This document shows, piece after piece, positions 58,004-64,000 of a DNA stretch of 64,000 nucleotides. The notes under the pieces were generated by a model. That model did not search any database and had not been told where the DNA came from. It saw only the letters and a list, made by a program, of their open reading frames with translations. Location of the stretch: contig CM059587.1 in the NCBI GenBank assembly GCA_030407085.1, positions 81,357,001 to 81,421,000 of the forward strand, in the 5' to 3' direction. The position numbers and the translations under genes were made by a program. This stretch comes from Trichopria drosophilae (taxonomy: Eukaryota; Arthropoda; Insecta; Hymenoptera; Diapriidae). Every line of letters starts with the position of its first letter. Positions within the stretch are counted from its first letter, which is position 1.

Positions 58004-58303
58004 TGTTACGATCGGTAGATCGTACTCTCCTATAATTATTGTATTCTGTAAATAAATGCAATATTTGCACTTCGCCAACTTGGGAATATGCACGAGGTGC
58101 ATATTCGCACGGCGAAGCCGAGCGACGGAAATGCACCATCAGCATATTTCCACAGTTTGGAAGATATGCGACGACGAGCTCCGATGTGCTCTCGACTCGA
58201 GACCGCACCGGAGAAGTCAGTCATATACGAATCGTCCAACAAAACATTTCTCTCCTTTTTCCCACCCACCACTCGCACTGTTATGAACCGCGTGTTCGTA
58301 ACA
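58004..58303 (+). mobile_element. 3' LTR of the errantivirus-like insertion (G2-related)
   Basis: 300 bp: TGTTACGATCGGTAGATCGT to GAACCGCGTGTTCGTAACA. The ends match the G2 LTR at 41557-41272, but the middle differs. Preceded by a polypurine tract and the env fragment; the PolB sequence resumes at 58306. Confidence 0.8.
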
Positions 58304-59068
58304 ACGTTCAGTAGCAAAATTATGCTTAAACTCATTATGGGGTAAATTTGGTCAACGTGAAAATATGCCAAAAGCAGAGGTGATTTCCGAACCTAAAAAC
58401 TTAGTAGAACTCACCATTCCAGAAATTGATATCCATGGTATATTGCGTATAAATGATGAGAAATTGTACGTAAGTTGGTGCTGCAAAGATGAAGCTCTGA
58501 CTGCATCATCCGTAGCGAAAGTTGTAGGCGCTGCATATACTGCAGCCCAGGCTCGTTTAAAGTTATATACTTATCTAGAAAAATTGCAATCTCGCGTATT
58601 GAACTATGACACTGACTCGGTCATTTACGTCAGCAATAATAGTGGCGACGAATATAAGCCATCAATCGGTGCCATGCTCGGAGAACTTACTGACGAATTA
58701 TCCAATGAGCCTGCAGGGTCGTACATCTCGTCTTTTATATCTGGCGGTCCTAAGTTTTATGCATACAAGATTAAAGGGCCTGAGAACTATACAAAATGCA
58801 TATGTAAAATAAAAGGTATTACCTTGAGTTTCGCGAATTCGGAAAAAATAAAATTTGACACAATCGCTACACAGGCGATTAGACGAACTACTTTTCATGA
58901 CGCGATTACTCCTAAAGAAATAAAAATGTCTAAACCGGTTTATCATAAGCGCAGATTTGTAAGTATGTATACGATCTCATTATGCAGTGAATTTGCTCTC
59001 AGATAGAAGACAATAACGGACGAAAATGGCCAAAATCATGAACACAAGACCTGAGCTATCAACGATAC

Positions 59069-59459
59069 GTGACGTCGGTGGAACCACACCAAATTATAGG
59101 TACAATTTACGGCCTAAATAAAGCATACACCAAAAAAGTCATCGTAGGACTGGAATATTCAGATCTGCAGGACCGCGTTTATGTTTCAGTGATTCGGACA
59201 ATTGGAACCGATTTCATCGGAATATCATTCACGCCGAAGTCATGGTACGAGTTTTACATGACTTCCGCCGTATTGAATCATTCTTCAACGATGATGATGG
59301 GTCTATCAAAGTAGACCAAAAAATGTATGGGAAAGTTGGACGGTCCATTTTACTTACAGTCATGGTGATAAAGCAATCGAAGTAGAATACAACCAGCGTC
59401 CAGGGGCTGGTGTGTCTGCGAAACGTTTTCGAAGGTGCTTAATTCTAAAGCAGATATAA
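59069..59459 (+). pseudogene. Broken homologue of the 38.3-kb ORF
   Basis: An open frame from 59069 (MTSVEPHQIIGTIYG...) runs to 59314. After one or two shifts the sequence continues as WESWTVHF, KAIEVEYNQRP and KRFRRCLILKQ up to the stop near 59459. This parallels residues about 20-117 of the intact ORF at 38287-38886 (VRVVRSFE...DDAIFLNP.., YGESWIVRFAF). The C-terminal half is missing, because the nucleoprotein-like insertion begins at once. Function unknown; its position directly after PolB suggests it belongs to the same element. Confidence 0.6.
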
Positions 59460-59472
59460 GCATTATAGTGAT

Positions 59473-60729
59473 TTATAATTCTCCAGCTGTGGAACTGGTG
59501 TTTCCATCTATATCCGTTCCCTTTGCCGCCTGGACCGCTCTTGCCTCATCTGTTTGCCCCTTGTCTAAACTATTATTCATCTTTATGCTCAGAATTGCTC
59601 GCGAGGTAACCAAAGATAACTTTTTAGTCGTTGCTTTGGATTCATGGTGAAGCGACAATATCTCCCAGATGGAGTCCGTAGGATTGCAGGCACAAGTCAG
59701 CCCTACTAGAGTGTATGTGTACTCCCAATTAGAGGAAGATCGGAGTGTGCAAAATGCTCCATCTGTGAATAATCTGGCCCATCTCCAGGAGTACTGCCCT
59801 CGATCTTTGTTTGCAGTATATTTCATGAAGTGAATGATTTTCCTAGACACATCATCAAATCTATCAAAAGCTAAGTATTTCATCAAATCAATGGGTTCCA
59901 TTGATAAAGCTACTGCTGCTTTTATAAGCCAACTGACCAGCCCCAATCCTGTATTTTGAAGAGATATCAAACAACCCGCTCTGAGCACTCCTTGTATTGG
60001 GGCTTGAGTCAGATTGGCATCCCCAAAAGCATGGACAAGACTAGCCAACAATTTTTGACAATTAGATGTTGTTTTTTCAGTCTCGGTATGGAACTGCTCA
60101 ATCATATTTAATGATGGAGGAATTAATCGATCTATTCCCTCAGGAATCTCCCAAAAGTTTCTAGCTGGTTGAATAGCCATCTTCCAGATATGGTCAGATA
60201 CGTCTTTGACTCCTTTGGTCGCACATCGCATAAGATTCATAAATAAGAATCCTACAATATTGATACCAATTTGGGGTTTGGTGCTTTCGAGTAGGCGTTC
60301 TATTAAATTTTTCCATGCTTTCACGTACTCGATCGTCAAAGCATCATCATCAATAGTCAAACTCCCTCTGTAATCTACTTCTTTTGTTGTGTTATCTCCC
60401 CCAGGAGGGGACAATGCCTCATTTCCTCCCTTGGCCTGGCTGTCAGGAATGATAAAGGTGCTGCCATCCTTCATCGTCATCGCTTGCCAAACCGATAGGA
60501 TGGAATCAGTATAACTGGTGGGTTTGCTGCCCCCAACATACCATTGCAGTAACCTATTGGCGCAAACAGCAGCAATTGATAGTTCAACTCTCTTTGCAGT
60601 GTGGCACTTGATGAACATTTGTTCAAGAAATAATTTGTCGTCCCATTCTATTTCCGAGATATTTCCGGAAAGCTCGATCTTTCCCTTCAATGCATAAGCT
60701 TCCTCATTCCAATTAATAGTGTTAGCCAT
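59473..60729 (-). CDS. Mononegavirus nucleoprotein-like ORF (endogenous viral element), 418 aa
   Basis: An uninterrupted 418-codon frame in a region where nearly every other long coding sequence is broken. The length (about 400-450 aa), mainly helical composition, absence of signal peptide or membrane segment, and a conserved-looking central to C-terminal core (QYSWRWARLFTDGAF, about residues 314-328) resemble nucleoproteins of arthropod mononegaviruses (nyami-, xinmo-, arto- or lispivirus-like). In the virus this protein coats genomic RNA. The assignment is from general resemblance, not alignment. The start ATG at 60729 is the first in frame and follows AATATGGC context. No poly(A) or gene-end motif follows the stop. 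It abuts the broken gene at 59459 on one side and a SINE-like sequence on the other. Confidence 0.55.
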   Translation of the reverse strand: MANTINWNEEAYALKGKIELSGNISEIEWDDKLFLEQMFIKCHTAKRVELSIAAVCANRLLQWYVGGSKPTSYTDSILSVWQAMTMKDGSTFIIPDSQAKGGNEALSPPGGDNTTKEVDYRGSLTIDDDALTIEYVKAWKNLIERLLESTKPQIGINIVGFLFMNLMRCATKGVKDVSDHIWKMAIQPARNFWEIPEGIDRLIPPSLNMIEQFHTETEKTTSNCQKLLASLVHAFGDANLTQAPIQGVLRAGCLISLQNTGLGLVSWLIKAAVALSMEPIDLMKYLAFDRFDDVSRKIIHFMKYTANKDRGQYSWRWARLFTDGAFCTLRSSSNWEYTYTLVGLTCACNPTDSIWEILSLHHESKATTKKLSLVTSRAILSIKMNNSLDKGQTDEARAVQAAKGTDIDGNTSSTAGEL

Positions 60730-60751
60730 ATTGAATGATCTTATTAGTTAT

Positions 60752-61266
60752 TGAGTCGGCGTGATGGTCGTGCGGGCTAAGGCGTCAGTCTTAGTCCGCC
60801 CGAACTGAACGTCGCGAAGGTTCCGAGTTCGAATCCCCGTCTGTGCAATTTTCTCTGCTTATGTCCAGTGTGGAATAACCGGGGAACTTTGCTGGGCGAA
60901 GGTACGAATTTGGGACCGCTGCCGACCCCCGTCGGCAGTTATCGGTACCGTCAGCGTCTTATCCGCGGTCGGTATGTCGTGGGTCTTATCTCGGATAAAG
61001 ATGGGATAAGCCCCGCGTCGTACTCGCTAAGGCATAGACCGCCGAATCTGCTGGTGGTACCGATATTGTGGTAGGGGGGGACTGGCTCTGGGTGGATGTT
61101 GTGTGTGCCTAGTTCTGTCTTGTACTGTCTGTCTCTGTCCTGTACCTCTCCACCCGAGGAATCGGTGAACCTCGCGAAAAACGGAAGGGACCTCGTGGTA
61201 TACGCGAAAAGTAAGAAAGAGACCAGGCATAAGGGCCTAATGATAAAAAGGGACAATTTAGAGGGT
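60752..61266 (+). mobile_element. tRNA-derived SINE-like element
   Basis: TGGTCGTGCGGGCTAAGGCG (60765-60784) resembles the A box of a Leu/Ser-type tRNA (TGGCCGAGTGGTTAAGGCG-like), and AGTTCGAATCC (60826-60836) is a B box at the spacing expected for a long-variable-arm tRNA. The T arm and acceptor stem do not pair well, so this is not a functional tRNA gene. About 430 bp of GC-rich non-coding DNA follow, without a clear tail. The boundaries are approximate. Confidence 0.5.
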
Positions 61267-62340
61267 TAAATATGGGAAACTCCTATTTCCCGCACTTGAC
61301 ATACGACCTGCACATGCGATGTACCCATGTTGGAACAGTTGCGCTGACTACCATGTCAACCAAACCATTCAAGTTAAATTTTTAGCATAGTATGTAGGTA
61401 ACAGATGAGAGATTGTAAATTTAACATTTTCAAAATTTTGTAACACATATTTCCACCACGATGTGCAGCATGCTGGTGTTATGTTATTAGCAGGGTGTTA
61501 TTAGAAGCGTATTCGTATCCCAGTGTACAAACCAACCAAACCAACAGTGTCATCTCAAAAGCAGTAATAAGTGCCAGAAATAACATTTCCGCGATAAAAA
61601 CAGGGCCGAAAATACGGATTGCCTATATACACATTTAGGAAAAATCATTTTTTAACACTCCGGGAGTAGAACTCGGTTTTGCGCCCTGCAGTGAAATATT
61701 CGGGCGCAAATTATCGAGCCCCACGCCCGCCGTATTAAAATGATATGTTGCTTTGGTTGGTTCATACCATGCGCATAATGCGTTAAGAATATTCAACACA
61801 AAAGTACAAAAGCGTTACATTTAACCTCAAAAAATGTTATCAGTCATTTATAAAAGAAACTAAAAATTATTCGAATAAAATATTGTATTATATTGAATGC
61901 GCTATTTTAATGCAAACGCAATTATTTTTATTTAATTGTAACATTTAAAGTTAAAAATCTTCAGAGTATACGATTTTATTATGCTCTGATAATTGCCTCG
62001 TTAACCCATTAATGCCTGAATGCCATAGAATTTCACATCAAGATTGAGTTCACAGATTTTAATAAAATCGCAATCAGTTTTGTATATGTTTTCGGGTCCG
62101 CTCTATCCGATAGTAGAGTTCAAAAACCTGTAAAATATAAATTTGTACTGTTTTTGGACAGATTTGAAAAAAAATTACAATTTTTCCATGATGTTTACGC
62201 GAATAATGACCAATTTTTCACTGAAATAATAAAATGTATGAGAATTTCTTGAGAATAAAATTTTATTATTTGAAACGGATAAGAAAAAAATATTAGCGTG
62301 GTTACCACTAGAATAATTTGAGTACTTTTGTCTGCAGCAA
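61267..62340. other. AT-rich stretch, nothing recognised
   Basis: No supported frame, RNA gene or repeat end. Confidence 0.4.
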
Positions 62341-62349
62341 TGAAAATAG

Positions 62350-62640
62350 TTATTTTCGTGACAAGTGCGTAAAATCAACTTTTACTCCCGCAGGCAATCC
62401 CGTGCACGAGGGAGGGCGAAGCCAGCCCGAGTGCATCGGTGATTGCCTGCGGGTGCAAAAATAGTTTAAGCACATGTAACGAACAAAATTTTTCGTCATA
62501 GTGGGTATAAAATTCGAGTTTACACTTCGAATTTGCAACTCGAAAGGTTAGGAAATGTGACAGATATTTTACTCCCGCAAATTCGGGAGTAAAATCGAAT
62601 TTTACGCTCACTATGACGAAAAATATATTATCGATACGAC
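62350..62640. repeat. Hairpin-array fragment, reversed
   Basis: The reverse complement of 62350-62460 matches 18648-18770 (H4 stem CCCGCAGGCAATC...GATTGCCTGCGGG, then AGTAAAAGTTGATTTTACGC and CACTTGTCACGAAAATAACT). Further inverted words (ACTCCCGCAAATTCGGGAGT, 62573-62592) follow. Confidence 0.8.
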
Positions 62641-64000
62641 TCGATTTAAATCATAAAAAAAAAAAAATTTTTACCAGAAAATAAAAAAAAGTTAAAAAAA
62701 AAAATTTTTAACAAAAAAAAAAACAGTTAAAAAAAATTATTCTCGGCGAGCGTCTACCTCCCCACTCGTGAGAATCAGGCAACATTGAAAATCAACTGCA
62801 GAATAGTTTTTTTCTTCAGATTGGATTTGCCATTTTGAATTTTCAAATCTGAGATCAGATTCTTTATCAGATATAATAATAATACATAATCAAACGTCAT
62901 GAGAATAAAATAAACTATAAAATTCGAAGAATAGTTGTACGATACGAGATATTGCAATTGTTGTTTTCCGGCGGCCGCCACGTTGAAAAACAAAACGTGA
63001 AAAAAAATCGACCTCCATGTTTTCAAAGTACAAGTACTAATGCAACGTTTTTCAGGGATTTTTGTGCAAAGAAGCAATTGTTTCGGTAAAAAGTCGGTCG
63101 TTATTCACGAAAATATTGCGTTAAAATCGTGATTTTTTATACAAATCTGTCCAAAAACAATACATATTTATATAGTAACTATTACTTCGTATAAAACTGT
63201 TTTATAAGTGACAAATAAGGTATTCCCCGCTATGCGAATCGCTCATCTTACAAAAATGCGAAATATCAATTGCTAGTTTTTTATAGATAAATTGTACTAA
63301 ATACTTTATAATGCAAAATTCTTCGGGTTGTAAATAACTGGAAAATTGTTTATTATAACAATTTGTAACTGTTTTGTGGTTATGTTTTAAGGAAAATTTA
63401 TACATGGAAGTTATGAAAAAAACCCTTCGGAAAAAATACTATAGAACACGATTCAGAATGTATACACTCTAAAATTCTAGAAGTGAAAATGTCACCTTTA
63501 CTTAAAGTGAAATGCTACTTTTCGAGATTTCACTGCAATGCAGTGACTTTCTTTTGTACTAAAGTGAAAATATCACTTTTATAAAAGTGTATTCAATACA
63601 GTGAGACTGTTCACTGTTGGCAAAAAAGTGAGGTTAGAACCCGTGTCGAAATTCACTACATGACACAGTTTTGAACTAAACTCTAACCAGGTGATCTGAT
63701 GGAAACTGACGGCAGGCTGGAAAATGTGATGTATCGAACACTTGCCGTTTGGTGTCGTATCCAACACATCTACCCTGTGCAGTTTCATTCTCGCAAACGG
63801 TGAAATTCGATTAATCACGTATATAAGAAATTGCGATTCTGAATAAATCGTATCAGTACCATTCGTTGTTCGGGATTACCGAATGGGATAATAAAGATCG
63901 ATAGTCGGTAATCTATGAATATTATTCTAAGAATGTTTGTCCGAGTAAATACATATGTAATCCAAAAATTTGTAAATAATATCAGATATATATTAAATAT
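62641..64000. other. AT-rich stretch with homopolymer runs
   Basis: A-runs at 62656-62740. GTGAAAATRTCAC words at 63485 and 63561 may be part of a degraded small element. No gene is supported; the frames at 62775-63077 and 63579-63818 match nothing I recognise. Confidence 0.4.

Larger units (their letters stand above)
54454..59005 (+). pseudogene. Polinton-type family B DNA polymerase, copy 2 (multiply interrupted)
   Basis: Pieces in order: FQIGRGRERV (54463); N-terminal domain GLTINSDKFHSGPLWLSFRP (54692) and DIDVHKKSILSINNSDNMYL (54895); LKHYQPILNLVAAAESRGY (55240); a chimeric LTR insertion 55469-56534; exonuclease with FYDFET (Exo I, 56741), AHNSQGYDAQFIL (Exo II, 56975) and YCKQDVTIY (Exo III, 57364); an errantivirus env/LTR insertion at about 57565-58303 that replaces the palm motif A region; palm motif B (equivalent of KLCLNSLWGKFGQ, 58312) and motif C NYDTDSVIYV (58600); and a C-terminal segment to 59005. 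Frameshifts and stops (for example 57089 and 57228) occur throughout. The motifs are those of protein-primed PolB. Confidence 0.8.

Noticed and set aside
60752..60850. Functional tRNA-Leu/Ser gene
   Set aside because: The A and B boxes are present, but acceptor and T stems do not pair and no clean anticodon arm could be drawn.

Overview
The window looks like intergenic or heterochromatic DNA from an arthropod, most likely an insect (possibly a wasp). It is AT-rich, and I recognise no conserved host gene, rRNA or intact tRNA. Almost everything identifiable is a mobile element, a tandem or inverted repeat, or a virus-derived insertion, and most coding remnants carry stops and frameshifts. The insect assignment is an inference from the element types: a Jockey-group LINE, errantivirus-like Ty3/Gypsy elements, Polinton-type family B DNA polymerases, a pogo transposase and mononegavirus-like insertions.

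Layout. 0.6-9 kb: TIR/foldback elements, several with TA target duplications, one nested in another. 7.25-11.1 kb: two adjacent members (A, B) of a repeat family with internal minisatellites; further members lie at 19.5-21.2 kb (C) and 27.7-28.9 kb (D, reversed). 11.1-14.2 kb: a 5'-truncated LINE. 14.4-18.3 kb: a two-part tandem repeat split by a block that holds a decapeptide-repeat ORF, a polyadenylated virus-like mRNA copy, a coiled-coil ORF and a 703-bp LTR. 18.3-19.1 kb: a dense array of hairpins, with related pieces at 20.5 and 62.4 kb. 20-20.8 kb: a solo LTR with a 4-bp target duplication. 24.8-26.6 kb: reversed fragments of a pogo transposase, an LTR and a DNA polymerase. 30.5-31.6 kb: a kilobase inverted repeat. 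34.4-41.6 kb: reversed pieces of LTR elements (LTR, primer site, gag-like ORF) around one intact ORF of unknown function. 41.6-43.8 kb: a 2.2-kb TIR element. 45-48 kb: a dispersed repeat also present at 23 and 35 kb. 50.5-59.5 kb: an errantivirus-type integrase remnant, then two tandem family B DNA polymerase pseudogenes (51.3-53.4 and 54.2-59.0 kb) and a broken homologue of the 38.3-kb ORF. 59.5-60.7 kb: an uninterrupted 418-codon ORF resembling a mononegavirus nucleoprotein, followed by a tRNA-derived SINE.

The most noteworthy content is two candidate mononegavirus-derived insertions (an intact nucleoprotein-like ORF, and a separate mRNA-like insertion ending in a viral-type polyadenylation motif plus a 25-base poly(A)), the tandem PolB copies sharing a phase-1 intron, the hairpin array, and a chimeric LTR insertion with a clean target duplication inside PolB. 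Family assignments are from reading the sequence only; no database search was possible.
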